From: Thainema sp966674685
Lineage (GTDB): Bacteria > Cyanobacteriota > Cyanobacteriia > Phormidesmidales > Phormidesmidaceae
DNA length: 64,000 nt
Assembly: GCA_966674685.1 (NCBI GenBank)
Contig: CBKWJC010000030.1
Location: 1-64,000, forward strand
Direction: 5' to 3'
Each line of letters opens with the position of its first letter. Position 1 is the first letter of the stretch. Made by a program: the position numbers and the translations under genes. Under the pieces are notes generated by a model, which searched no databases, was not told where the DNA came from, and saw only the letters and a list, made by a program, of their open reading frames with translations. This document shows, one piece after another, positions 9,050 through 17,648 of this stretch.

Positions 9050-10687
9050 CTAAATCGTGCAGCTCAGATCGCCTGACTTTTGAGTAAACAGCAGATTTTC
9101 GCGATAGTCCACCGGACAGTCAATCACTACTGGCACATCCTGCTGGAGCGCTTCTTGCAGCGTTGGGATAAAGTCCTCCGTCTTCTCAACCCGATAGCCC
9201 TTCAGCCCCATGCTCTCAGCCAAACGCACAAAGTCAGGATTGGTGAAGTGAACGAAGGCAGACTCGCCATACTGATTGAGCTGTTTCCATTCAATCAGGC
9301 CATAGCCACCGTCATTAAAGATAATCGTGACGAAGGCCGTCCCGACTCGCAGTGCCGTTTCTAGCTCCTGGCAGTTCATCATAAAGCCGCCATCACCCGT
9401 GACCGCGACAACATTGCGATTGGGGTGAACCAACTTAGCTGCGATCGCACCTGGAATGGCAATCCCCATTGCCGCAAATCCGTTGGAGATAATACAGGTA
9501 TTGGGCGATGCACCGTGATAGTTGCGCGCCATCCACATTTTGTGAGCGCCCACATCAGAAATCACGATATCTTCAGCTCCCATCACCTGCCGCAGGTCGT
9601 AGATCAGCTTTTGCGGCTTCACGGGGAAACCGTTGTCGTTGGCGTACTGCTCATAGTCTGAGCGAATATCCTCCCGCAGCTCAAGCGATCGGGGAGCTGG
9701 ACGGCCTTGACGGTTCGCCCGCTTCAGAATTTCTGCCAGTGAATCAGAAATATCGCCGACAACTTCAACACGAGGAATATAGCTGCTGTCAATTTCAGCA
9801 GGCGTCAGCCCGATGTGAATGATGGGGACCTGACCATCTGGATTCCACCGTTTGGGTGAATATTCCACCAGGTCATAGCCAACGGCAATCACTAAATCGG
9901 CACTGTCGAAGCCACAGCTAATGTAGTCTCGCTGCTGTAAGCCCATCGTCCACAGGGCTAAGGGATGGGTGTAAGGGATGAGACCTTTACCCATAAACGT
10001 GTTCGTGACGGGAATATTGAGCTGGGTAGCAAATTCCGTTAGGGCCTGACTGGCATTGTCTCGAATTGCGCCATTGCCAACCAGAATCAGCGGATTTGTC
10101 GCCTGAGAAATGGCAACGGCTGCTTGTTGGACGCTTTGCAGCGAGGCATAGGTTTTTTCGCGACTGTCCCGCTTGAGCGGACGCCCTTCGGCAGGCATGG
10201 CGGCAATATTTTCCGGCAGATCGATGTGAACCGCTCCTGGCTTCTCGGTTTGAGCCAGCTTAAAGGCTTTGCGTACAATTTCTGGCGTATTGCTGGGCCG
10301 TACAATCTGGGCGTTCCACTTGGTCACGGGCGCAAACATCGACACCAAATCGAGATACTGGTGCGATTCGATATGCATCCGGTCAGTGCCAACCTGACCT
10401 GTAATCGCGACGAGGGGAGCGCGATCGAGGTTGGCATCGGCCACACCCGTCATCAAGTTTGTGGCACCAGGGCCAAGCGTAGACAGACAAACTCCGGCTT
10501 TACCCGTCAGCCGACCATAGACGTCAGCCATAAACGCTGCGCCCTGTTCATGGCGCGTCGTGATGAACTGAATGGATGATTTTTTTAAAGCGGCGAGAAT
10601 CGCTAAATTCTCCTCACCCGGTAGCCCAAAAATATACTCAACACCTTCATTTTCCAAACATTGAATTAGCAATTCAGCCGTGTTCAT
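9050..10687 (-). CDS. 2-oxoglutarate decarboxylase (ThDP enzyme, acetolactate-synthase-like)
   Basis: A 545-residue thiamine-diphosphate enzyme. It has Glu47 in TTRHEQGAAFMADVYGR for cofactor activation and GDGGFMMNCQE followed by FNDGGYG (about 430-460) for ThDP/Mg binding. Family-wise it looks like AlsS-type acetolactate synthase. However, the protein as a whole resembles, and its gene lies next to, what has been described in Synechococcus PCC 7002 (A2770/A2771) as 2-oxoglutarate decarboxylase plus succinic semialdehyde dehydrogenase. Product would be succinic semialdehyde and CO2, closing the TCA cycle without 2-oxoglutarate dehydrogenase. ATG 10687 has GAGAGGGG upstream. Acetolactate synthase remains the alternative if assay shows it. 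Confidence 0.82.
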   Translation of the reverse strand: MNTAELLIQCLENEGVEYIFGLPGEENLAILAALKKSSIQFITTRHEQGAAFMADVYGRLTGKAGVCLSTLGPGATNLMTGVADANLDRAPLVAITGQVGTDRMHIESHQYLDLVSMFAPVTKWNAQIVRPSNTPEIVRKAFKLAQTEKPGAVHIDLPENIAAMPAEGRPLKRDSREKTYASLQSVQQAAVAISQATNPLILVGNGAIRDNASQALTEFATQLNIPVTNTFMGKGLIPYTHPLALWTMGLQQRDYISCGFDSADLVIAVGYDLVEYSPKRWNPDGQVPIIHIGLTPAEIDSSYIPRVEVVGDISDSLAEILKRANRQGRPAPRSLELREDIRSDYEQYANDNGFPVKPQKLIYDLRQVMGAEDIVISDVGAHKMWMARNYHGASPNTCIISNGFAAMGIAIPGAIAAKLVHPNRNVVAVTGDGGFMMNCQELETALRVGTAFVTIIFNDGGYGLIEWKQLNQYGESAFVHFTNPDFVRLAESMGLKGYRVEKTEDFIPTLQEALQQDVPVVIDCPVDYRENLLFTQKSGDLSCTI

Positions 10688-10787
10688 AAGTTCCCCTCTC
10701 TAGGTATGTCCTCACAGGTAGGTATTAAATGCAGTCAGTTGCGATCGCAGCGGATGAAGCTGAACTTGCGATCGCTTCCGATCAATT

Positions 10788-10833
10788 GTGGCGGATGCAG
10801 TGAATATACGGTGGCGGATGCAGTGAATATACG
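10788..10833. repeat. 23-bp perfect tandem duplication
   Basis: Two adjacent identical 23-bp units (10788-10810, 10811-10833), each beginning GTGGCGGATGCAGTG, in the 257-bp spacer between the semialdehyde dehydrogenase and decarboxylase genes. Confidence 0.9.
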
Positions 10834-10944
10834 ATTGTCAGCGTTCAGACCCTGTGGCTTGTGTTACTAAGATTGCCCAACCGCAGCAAATTAGCACCGT
10901 CATCTCAATAGACTGTAACGAGGATTACAAAACTAGCACTCGCC

Positions 10945-12309
10945 TCACTTGACCCAGACCGTCTTGATATTGACGAACTCGTGCATCCCTTCGCTGCCCA
11001 GTTCTCGGCCATAGCCGGATCGCTTAATGCCGCCAAAAGGCATGCGCGGATCGGATTTGACCAGACCGTTGATAAACACTGCGCCGGCCTCTAGGTCGCG
11101 AATCAGCCGCTTCTGCTCGTCCTGATTATTTGTCCAAGCGCTGGCTCCTAAGCCAAAGCAGGTCTTATTTGCGATCGCAATCGCTTCGTCAATAGATTTG
11201 ACCGTAAAAAGCAGCGCTACGGGGCCAAAGAACTCCTCAATGTCTGCCGGACTGCCGACGGGAATATCGGTTAAGATCGTGGCCGGATAGTAGTTACCTG
11301 GCCCATCCAGCGACTTGCCGCCGATTAGTACCCGCGCGCCCAGTTCCACGCTAGCCTGCACCTGCTGATCGAGGTCGTCTCGGATGCCAGGGGTGGCTAG
11401 GGGCCCCAGATCCGTATCTTCCAGCATGGGGTCGCCCATCTTCAGCGCGCTGAATTTCTCAAACATGCGCTTCTCAAAGGTTTCAGCGATACTTTCTGCC
11501 ACAATAAATCGCTTGGCGGCAATGCAGGACTGGCCGTTATTCAACATGCGGGCTGTGACTGCCGTATCAACGGCTGCGTCTAAATCAGCACTCTCCAGCA
11601 CGATAAACGGATCGCTGCCGCCTAGTTCCAGCACGGTTTTCTTAATTTGTCGTCCTGCCGCCGCTGCCAGACTGGCACCCGCTGCTTCGCTGCCCGTCAG
11701 CGTCGCCGCTTTCACGCGGTCATCTTCCACAATGGCGCTGACTTGACTCGCGCCAACCAGCAGGGTTTGGAAAACACCAGTTGGGAACCCAGCACGGCTA
11801 AAGATTTCCTCAATCGCCAGCGCACACTGCGGTACGTTCGACGCATGCTTCAGTAGTCCCACATTACCCGCCATCAGAGCCGGAGCGGCAAACCGGAACA
11901 CCTGCCAAAACGGGAAGTTCCAGGGCATAACCGCCAGCACCACACCGAGCGGTTGGTAGGACACATAGCTGCGGCTAGCATCGGTTTCCACGACTTTATC
12001 ACTGAGGAATTCTTCGGCTTTTTCGGCATAGAACCGACAGACCCAGGCCGACTTTTTCACTTCTGCGATCGCAGATTTAATTGGCTTGCCCATTTCTAGG
12101 GTCATGATTTCGCCAAAGCGCCGCTGCTCATCTTCCAAAATTTGAGCGGCTTGATTAAGCCAGTGCGATCGCGATTTCAAGTCAATGAGGCGATAAGCTT
12201 CAAATGCAGCTTGGGCTTTAGCGATTCGCTGTTCAACCTCTTGATCGGTCAGAGGTTCAAAGGTTTGGATGGTTTCTCCAGTTGCAGGATTAATACTTGC
12301 AATTGCCAT
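10945..12309 (-). CDS. gabD: Succinate-semialdehyde dehydrogenase
   Basis: A 454-residue aldehyde dehydrogenase that would oxidise succinic semialdehyde to succinate with NAD(P)+. Conserved features are PWNFPFWQVFR (about 140-150), the general base Glu in KKTVLELGGSDPF (about 228), the catalytic Cys in NNGQSCIAAKRF (about 261) and FFGPVALLFTV plus PFGGIKRSGYGRELG near the C-terminus. ATG 12309 is supported by AGGAG nine bases upstream and by the family start MAIASINPATGE; upstream codons to 12408 were dropped. It is transcribed before the decarboxylase gene with a 257-bp spacer, so they may share a transcript or use separate promoters. Confidence 0.92.
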   Translation of the reverse strand: MAIASINPATGETIQTFEPLTDQEVEQRIAKAQAAFEAYRLIDLKSRSHWLNQAAQILEDEQRRFGEIMTLEMGKPIKSAIAEVKKSAWVCRFYAEKAEEFLSDKVVETDASRSYVSYQPLGVVLAVMPWNFPFWQVFRFAAPALMAGNVGLLKHASNVPQCALAIEEIFSRAGFPTGVFQTLLVGASQVSAIVEDDRVKAATLTGSEAAGASLAAAAGRQIKKTVLELGGSDPFIVLESADLDAAVDTAVTARMLNNGQSCIAAKRFIVAESIAETFEKRMFEKFSALKMGDPMLEDTDLGPLATPGIRDDLDQQVQASVELGARVLIGGKSLDGPGNYYPATILTDIPVGSPADIEEFFGPVALLFTVKSIDEAIAIANKTCFGLGASAWTNNQDEQKRLIRDLEAGAVFINGLVKSDPRMPFGGIKRSGYGRELGSEGMHEFVNIKTVWVK

Positions 12310-12863
12310 GACCTGATCTCCTAGTATCACGCAACGATCTGATCTAGCATTTGACCCCAGCCACATGGCTAAATTACAGAATGCAAACCGCCAACTGACG
12401 AACCGCATGTTCCGCCTTGTTCTGCACTGTAACCAGTTGAATTGTCAAATGAACAATCAGTGAATCATCAAGCACATGCTGGTAAAGGTGCTGCTACTAT
12501 TGTTCGTCTACTCACATCTTGCACATTGAAAACTCGAAGAATTTATTTTGCCGACACATCACGGCGGCAAAATAAACTGGGTTTTGGCGCAAGCTATGAG
12601 TCTACTTTTTAGATGCTGGCAGACATTCATTTACTGCGGCTGAGGCAATTGACCAACACAAAAGCTAGATACCGTCTAACTTCCATGTTCCAATATGCCC
12701 CGAGGCATTCACGGGAAACGTATAGATTGTTTTTATTCTTTAAGACTTGACGCAAAGAAATGTATCGAACCTCTAATTTCAATCAAGAAAAACTCGGTTC
12801 ACTGAGTAATCTTGCGGATTGAAAGATGTATAGCGCTAGTCGCATTGGTTAGGGCGTTGGTTA

Positions 12864-12906
12864 GGGCGTTTTTGTAGCGCGGCGAAGCTGTGCTGCAAAA
12901 ACGCCC
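12864..12906. terminator. Stable hairpin, GGGCGTTTTTG stem
   Basis: GGGCGTTTTTGTAGC pairs with GCTGCAAAAACGCCC (one G-T wobble or mismatch) across a 13-nt loop. It stands alone in the long intergenic region, so which gene it serves is unclear. Confidence 0.5.
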
Positions 12907-13052
12907 AGGTTCTCATCTGGCTGGTTATAGCCACATATTTTGCTCTCAATTTGAAACAAAATTGTCTGCCATACGACTTGATCACAAGAACCATTGAATT
13001 CCGGTTCAAACATCGGGTTGAAATATCCGGTTCAAATACAACTTGTTTTGGC

Positions 13053-13068
13053 TCATCAAGCTTGATGA
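13053..13068. promoter_or_regulatory. Palindrome upstream of kinase gene, possible operator
   Basis: Perfect 16-bp palindrome TCATCAAG/CTTGATGA about 115 bp before the kinase start, preceded by two CCGGTTCAAA direct repeats 26 bp apart. No known factor is assigned. Confidence 0.3.
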
Positions 13069-13184
13069 CTCAAAATTTGAAGAACTTGTAGCAATTGCAG
13101 GCAAGACGATGGAACCGTGGATGATTTGGGTATGGTGTGTTTATCGCAAAATTCGCATCGTGTGACTTAGAAAAAGGGGTTGGC

Positions 13185-14276
13185 ATGGATTGGAGTCATC
13201 TCATGAGCCTGATGTTTGGGCTTGGATGTGGGGCAGTTGGCACTGTGGTCTGGTTGCGATCGCGCACGGCTTCACCCACGGCGCTGCTCGCTGCATCCAG
13301 TCCTAGATCTACAAATTCGGCTCACGCTGTATTGCCCAATCAAAAGCAGTTTCAGCGAATTGATCAGCCACTCAGTCAGCCAATTGACCAGCTAGAACAC
13401 CAACTCCTTACTCTCCAGCAGGCTTACTTTCGAGCACTCGAACTGAGTCAGTTTAAGGCTGGACTGCTCGCGCGCACATCCCATGAGTTGCGATCGCCCC
13501 TCAACGGCGTCATTGGCATACATCAGCTCATTTTGGCCGATCTCTGCGACAGCCCAGAAGAAGAGCGCGAGTTTCTTCAGCAGGCCCACACCTCAGTGCT
13601 GAAGATGCTGGGGCTTTTAGATGAGCTAATTGTGATTTCCAAAATTGAGTATGGCACCGGAAATTTATGTTTAGAACCTGTTCAGTTAGCGGAACTGTTT
13701 AAGGAAGTTCAGACCGCCGTCCACCTCCAGGCCGAAAACCGCAACCTGCGCCTGCAAATCGTGATTCCTGACGCAGATGTTGAAGTGCTAGCCGACTGGA
13801 AACAGTTGCGACAAGTTCTAGTTAGTCTGCTTGATGCCGCTATTTCACACATGGAAGATGGCCAGCTTCGGTTACAGGTCTGTCCATCAGCTCCAGGTGA
13901 ACCCGTGCGGATCTGGCTGGAAGATCAGCGATCGGCATCCGCTTGGCGAGAGGCATTTGACCTCATTGGTGCCAGCAATCAGTCAATTCAGGCCATTCAA
14001 AATATTCAGCCACCTCAGAAGGTCGTGCCAGCAGTAATCGAGCAAATTCTGGCTGAAACGGGAGATAGTCTCCACCCGTCAATGGGTCTTAGCCTGCTAA
14101 TGAATCACATTTTGCTGCACTGTATGGGCGGCAAGTTAACGATTCTGCAAACTCCGATCGCACATTCAACCGATAACTTTACTACCACTCAAGCCTCAGA
14201 TCCAATCTCGCTCAATCCGCTGGATGATGAGTGGTCCAACTTAACCCGACTAGAGTGCTGCCTACCGCGACCGTAA
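13185..14276 (+). CDS. Histidine-kinase-like protein with eroded ATP-binding domain
   Basis: A 363-residue protein with an N-terminal hydrophobic segment (about 8-28, MFGLGCGAVGTVVWL), a short linker, an intact HisKA dimerisation segment with TSHELRSPLNGVIG (phospho-acceptor His about 100), then a weak HATPase region. The N box reads LVSLLDAAISH without the essential Asn, no DxGxG box is found (IWLEDQRSA occupies that place), and the G2 region is PSMGLSLLMNHILLH. Catalytic competence is therefore doubtful. ATG 13185 is preferred over GTG 13137 because GGGG precedes it and the product begins at the membrane segment. It is followed three bases later by a DUF2232 gene. Confidence 0.8.
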   Translation: MDWSHLMSLMFGLGCGAVGTVVWLRSRTASPTALLAASSPRSTNSAHAVLPNQKQFQRIDQPLSQPIDQLEHQLLTLQQAYFRALELSQFKAGLLARTSHELRSPLNGVIGIHQLILADLCDSPEEEREFLQQAHTSVLKMLGLLDELIVISKIEYGTGNLCLEPVQLAELFKEVQTAVHLQAENRNLRLQIVIPDADVEVLADWKQLRQVLVSLLDAAISHMEDGQLRLQVCPSAPGEPVRIWLEDQRSASAWREAFDLIGASNQSIQAIQNIQPPQKVVPAVIEQILAETGDSLHPSMGLSLLMNHILLHCMGGKLTILQTPIAHSTDNFTTTQASDPISLNPLDDEWSNLTRLECCLPRP

Positions 14277-14279
14277 CTC

Positions 14280-15110
14280 ATGGGTGAAGACGACCAAACG
14301 AGATTTAGTAGCCTAAGATGGCAAAGGAACGCGATTGCCGATGATGCTGTCATGACTTATCCGACCGATGACTACTTAGGAGACGAAGCGGCTCTGCCCA
14401 CTGATCGCGATCGCACATCCGATCCAAACTCGCGCTCAACTGCTCAACCACCGCATGGTCGTCCCATTTCGTCCGTTGGCCCACTGGCGATGGTGGAAAC
14501 CGCTTTTCTAGCCAGCACTGCCAGCCTCATTTGGTTGGTGAACTATTATTTCCCCGCTGGGCCGCTGCTGCGAATTTTCTTCCCCATCCCGATTGCGATG
14601 GTCTATTTACGCTGGGGAGGACGATCTGCCTGGATGTCTGCCTTCGTATCCGGACTTTTGCTCTCTGTTCTGATGGGGCCACCGCGCAGCTTACTATTTT
14701 TCATTCCATACGGTCTATTGGGCGTCCAGCTTGGTGGCATGTGGCGACGACAGGCTGGCTGGGCCAGTTCAATCACCATTGGCTCAATTATCTGTAGCTT
14801 TGGGTTCTTTTTCCGGCTGTGGCTGCTTTCGATTTTGCTGGGCGAAGATTTGTGGATTTACATCACCACGCAGGTGACCCAGCTTATTGAGTGGGTTTCA
14901 ACTCACTTGGTCAATTTTGGCCTGCTCGGCGTTGGCGCACTGGGCGAACCAAGCCGCATGCTAATTCAAATTGTCATGCTGGTGCTGGTGTTGATCAGCA
15001 ATATCGTCTATGTTTTTACGGTGCATCTAGCTGCCTGGCTGCTGCTGGAGCGATTAAAAATTGCAATGCCTGCCCCGCCCCAATGGGTTCAGGTGCTGCT
15101 TGATGAGTGA
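14280..15110 (+). CDS. DUF2232 family polytopic membrane protein
   Basis: A 276-residue protein with a polar, probably disordered N-terminal 65 residues and then about six hydrophobic segments from MVETAFLASTASLIWLVNYY onward. The pattern GPLLRIFFPIPIAMVYLRWGGRSAW is typical of the DUF2232 (YybS-like) family, distantly related to substrate-binding subunits of ECF transporters. Substrate is unknown. The start lies three bases after the stop of the kinase-like gene, so both are probably made from one mRNA and may act together; ATG 14352 is an alternative start. C-terminal LLERLKIAMPAPPQW is cytoplasmic. Confidence 0.82.
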   Translation: MGEDDQTRFSSLRWQRNAIADDAVMTYPTDDYLGDEAALPTDRDRTSDPNSRSTAQPPHGRPISSVGPLAMVETAFLASTASLIWLVNYYFPAGPLLRIFFPIPIAMVYLRWGGRSAWMSAFVSGLLLSVLMGPPRSLLFFIPYGLLGVQLGGMWRRQAGWASSITIGSIICSFGFFFRLWLLSILLGEDLWIYITTQVTQLIEWVSTHLVNFGLLGVGALGEPSRMLIQIVMLVLVLISNIVYVFTVHLAAWLLLERLKIAMPAPPQWVQVLLDE

Positions 15111-15159
15111 GCTGAGGCTTGAGTTTTCAAATGATTGAGGGATTTATTATGAAATCCGT

Positions 15160-15215
15160 TTGTAAAAGCTAGGCACAGCCTGACTTCTTGTAAAAGCTAG
15201 GCACAGCCTGACTTC
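15160..15215. repeat. 28-bp perfect tandem duplication
   Basis: Two identical 28-bp units (15160-15187 and 15188-15215), each beginning TTGTAAAAGCTAGGCACAG, directly adjacent. Confidence 0.95.
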
Positions 15216-15402
15216 TGCAAAACATAACTCGGATTCTCTGCTGGGCGGATTCGGGATCAAGATGTGCGATCGCAGCATTTATCCTGATCCCCACGCTTGA
15301 CGCAACCTTTTGTTACTCGGCTAAAATAAAACCTTTGAGTACAAAAAGTGCATTTTTACCAACAGGTTATGGCACTACGTCCATAGGTTATGACACATAT
15401 GT

Positions 15403-15439
15403 TTTTGGGAAAGCCACGTTCCGCGCGACTTTCCCAAAA
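15403..15439. repeat. GGGAAAGCC-type hairpin
   Basis: TTTTGGGAAAG pairs with CTTTCCCAAAA over a 15-nt GC-rich loop. The TTTGGGAAAGCC core recurs in the longer hairpin at 33067-33126. Confidence 0.75.
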
Positions 15440-15473
15440 TATTGGGTTTTCCTGAAGGGCGCAACAATATACC

Positions 15474-15543
15474 GTAGGGTGTGTTAGCGAAGCGAAACGC
15501 ACCAAGAGGCTGTAGAGTGTGTGAGGCATAGCCATAACGCACC
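15474..15543. repeat. Two copies of GTAGGGTGTGTTAGCG-type interspersed repeat
   Basis: 15474-15503 reads GTAGGGTGTGTTAGCGAAGC then GAAACGCACC; 15512-15543 is a degenerate second copy ending ATAACGCACC. Repeats of this form are scattered in many cyanobacterial genomes (recalled, not searched). Confidence 0.7.
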
Positions 15544-15609
15544 AAACAATTGGCTGTAAGCCTGAATGCCCTTGTACTGTCGTGTTCCCAGCGAAAGCGC
15601 TGTGTCTGC

Positions 15610-16641
15610 ATGAATCAACTCAACAATGCGTTGACGCTGTTTATGAGCCTGCTGGTGGAAGCCATGCCTTTCCTATTATTGGGAGTTGCTTTCTCTAGCG
15701 TGCTGAAGCTGTTCATCAACGAACGCCGTCTTGTGGAAGCGATGCCCAAAAATCCTTTGATGGGAGCCTTGGCTGGCAGCTTGGTGGGATTTTTGTTTCC
15801 CGTTTGCGAATGCGGCAATGTTCCCGTAGCGCGACGGTTACTGGTGCAAGGCGCACCCTCATCGGTCGCGATTGGCTTTTTACTCGCGGCTCCAACGGTT
15901 AATCCCATTGTCTTCTGGGCCACCTGGATTGCCTTTCGCGATCAGCCGGAAATGGTGTTTCTCCGCATTGGCTTGTCGCTGCTGGTGGCAGTATTAGTGG
16001 CCTGGATCTTCAGTTTCCAGATAGATTTGCGCCCATTCATGCAGCCAAACGTGGCCAAGATGATGCCGGAATGCGAGCTACCCAATGGATCGCAGAGAGC
16101 TAGTGCTGGAGAACCCATGTCTCCCCTGCTGCAATCCGGCACGTTTTTAATTGGTCAACCGGGACAACCGATTCCGTTTAATCCCGCCACTGCCGAAACC
16201 TTGGCAGCGAATCCTGCCCTCAGTCTACCGATGTTCCAACGGCTGTCACTTCTGGTAGACAACATGGTTCAGGAACTGCGGGAACTGGGTGGAGCCTTGG
16301 TGATTGGAGCTGCGATCGCATCTATTGTGCAAGTCGCCATGCCCCGCGAAATCATCCTGGGCTTAGGGCAAAGTACGGTACTGTCTATCCTAGCCATGAT
16401 GATTTTGGCCTGGGTGGTTTCGATTTGTTCGACGGTAGACTCCTTCTTTGCTCTCTCATTCGCCTCAACGTTCACCAGCGCTTCACTACTGGCCTTTTTA
16501 GTCTTTGGGCCAATGGTCGATGTCAAAAATATTGGCCTGTTGCTGACGGTATTCCGATGGCGCGCTATTTTCTACCTATTCGCCTTGGCAGGCTTACTCA
16601 CCTTCCTATTTACCCTCTTGCTCAGTTCCTACATTAGCTAG
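15610..16641 (+). CDS. DUF318/YraQ-type permease
   Basis: A 343-residue membrane protein with about eight hydrophobic segments and the family signature FPVCECGNVPVARRL (Cys66, Cys68) followed by GFLLAAPTVNPIVFW. This is the permease family containing YraQ, YcgR and the organoarsenical exporter ArsP; the substrate here is unknown. A polar insert of about 60 residues (roughly 155-215) separates the two halves, and the second half repeats the helix-breaking motif as VVSICSTVDSFFALSF. ATG 15610 is chosen since the upstream 20 codons contain no hydrophobic pattern. The next gene encodes a TIGR03943 protein, the usual partner of this permease. Confidence 0.88.
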   Translation: MNQLNNALTLFMSLLVEAMPFLLLGVAFSSVLKLFINERRLVEAMPKNPLMGALAGSLVGFLFPVCECGNVPVARRLLVQGAPSSVAIGFLLAAPTVNPIVFWATWIAFRDQPEMVFLRIGLSLLVAVLVAWIFSFQIDLRPFMQPNVAKMMPECELPNGSQRASAGEPMSPLLQSGTFLIGQPGQPIPFNPATAETLAANPALSLPMFQRLSLLVDNMVQELRELGGALVIGAAIASIVQVAMPREIILGLGQSTVLSILAMMILAWVVSICSTVDSFFALSFASTFTSASLLAFLVFGPMVDVKNIGLLLTVFRWRAIFYLFALAGLLTFLFTLLLSSYIS

Positions 16642-16841
16642 GGGTTTGGGATGGATATCGATACGTCTATAACTCATCTTCAATACCAATCATCACGAAC
16701 CATCCAACTACGAATCATCAACCATGAACCATTTACCTACTGTTCATCGTTCATGGTTAATAGTGTTCAACTCCAAACTTGCCCCATTCCTACAAACTCT
16801 TAGACCTCTAACGCCTACTCCGTTTTAGCTCCTACACACTC

Positions 16842-17648
16842 ATGAAGACTGAACCTAATCAAACGGCTGCTGAACAGCGCTCAATGAAGCGGAAACGGCC
16901 CACTAGCCAGAAACGCCTCCATTGGCGGCCAGTCGTCGATATCCTAGTTTTGCTGACCTGGGGCATCATGCTGCTGCGGTTTTGGTGGACGGGCAAGATT
17001 AACATCCTGCTGCATCCTGACTACATGTGGCTGTCAAACAGCGCAGGCGTCGTCCTGATCGTGATGGGACTGCTGAAGCTGGTGCAGTTGATGCGAAACA
17101 AAGTGCAGCCGTCCTCTATGCCCCATCTCAGCCTGTTTCCACCGGGAGTGAGCAGTGCAATTCTACTGGGCATTGCCGTTTTCGGTCTGCTGTTCACGCC
17201 TCGACCTTTCGCTAGTGAAACCGCGATGGCGCGAGGCATTTCCGAGGGCATTCCAGCAACTCGTGCCCAGCCGCAGCAGTTTGGCAATTTCACGAAGCCG
17301 GAAGACCGCTCCCTTGTCGGCTGGATTCGGACGCTGACGGTGTATCCGGAACCCGATGAGTATGCTGGACAGCCCGTTAATATCGACGGTTTTGTCATCC
17401 ATAATCCCGACCTGCCGGATAATTACATCACCCTGGCCCGCTTTGTCATCACCTGCTGCGCTGCCGATGTCTACCCAGTTGGCCTACCAATCCAGCTACC
17501 GGATGATCGGCAAGCCTATCCACCGGATCAGTGGCTCCAGGTCAAAGGCCAAATGATTTCCGAAACACTGAACGGTGAGCGTACGCTGGTTGTGCAGGCG
17601 GATGAGTTAACGGAAATTCCAGAACCGGAGAATCCCTATGACTACTAA
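16842..17648 (+). CDS. TIGR03943 family permease partner
   Basis: A 268-residue protein with an N-terminal basic stretch, hydrophobic segments at about 30-48 (PVVDILVLLTWGIMLLRFW), 60-80 and 103-122, and an outside domain with the conserved elements YAGQPVNIDGFV and ARFVITCCAADVYPVGL (double Cys) followed by WLQVKGQM. This matches the YcgQ/TIGR03943 family, often encoded next to DUF318 permeases, so the pair is likely one transport or envelope complex. No clear ribosome binding site is seen. Its end overlaps the next gene by 11 bp, which suggests coupled translation. The double Cys suggests metal or redox chemistry, but no substrate is known. Confidence 0.87.
   Translation: MKTEPNQTAAEQRSMKRKRPTSQKRLHWRPVVDILVLLTWGIMLLRFWWTGKINILLHPDYMWLSNSAGVVLIVMGLLKLVQLMRNKVQPSSMPHLSLFPPGVSSAILLGIAVFGLLFTPRPFASETAMARGISEGIPATRAQPQQFGNFTKPEDRSLVGWIRTLTVYPEPDEYAGQPVNIDGFVIHNPDLPDNYITLARFVITCCAADVYPVGLPIQLPDDRQAYPPDQWLQVKGQMISETLNGERTLVVQADELTEIPEPENPYDY

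Larger units (their letters stand above)
12310..13184. other. Long intergenic region with hairpins and repeats
   Basis: An 875-bp gap between divergent genes with no convincing ORF. It holds a hairpin at about 12542-12575 (stem TTTATTTTGCCG), a 12-bp unit TTGGTTAGGGCG twice in tandem (12845-12868), a strong hairpin at 12864-12906, the direct repeat CCGGTTCAAA at 13001 and 13027, and a perfect 16-bp palindrome TCATCAAGCTTGATGA at 13053-13068 upstream of the kinase gene. Confidence 0.6.
15111..15609. other. Intergenic, repeat-rich
   Basis: A 499-bp gap with no ORF. It contains a 28-bp tandem duplication (15160-15215), a hairpin with TTTTGGGAAAG arms (15403-15439), and two adjacent copies of the interspersed cyanobacterial repeat of the form GTAGGGTGTGTTAGCG...AACGCACC (15474-15503 and a degenerate one at 15512-15543). 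Confidence 0.7.

Noticed and set aside
9050..10687. Annotation as anabolic acetolactate synthase large subunit
   Set aside because: No small subunit gene nearby; adjacency to succinate-semialdehyde dehydrogenase and overall similarity to the described decarboxylase fit better.
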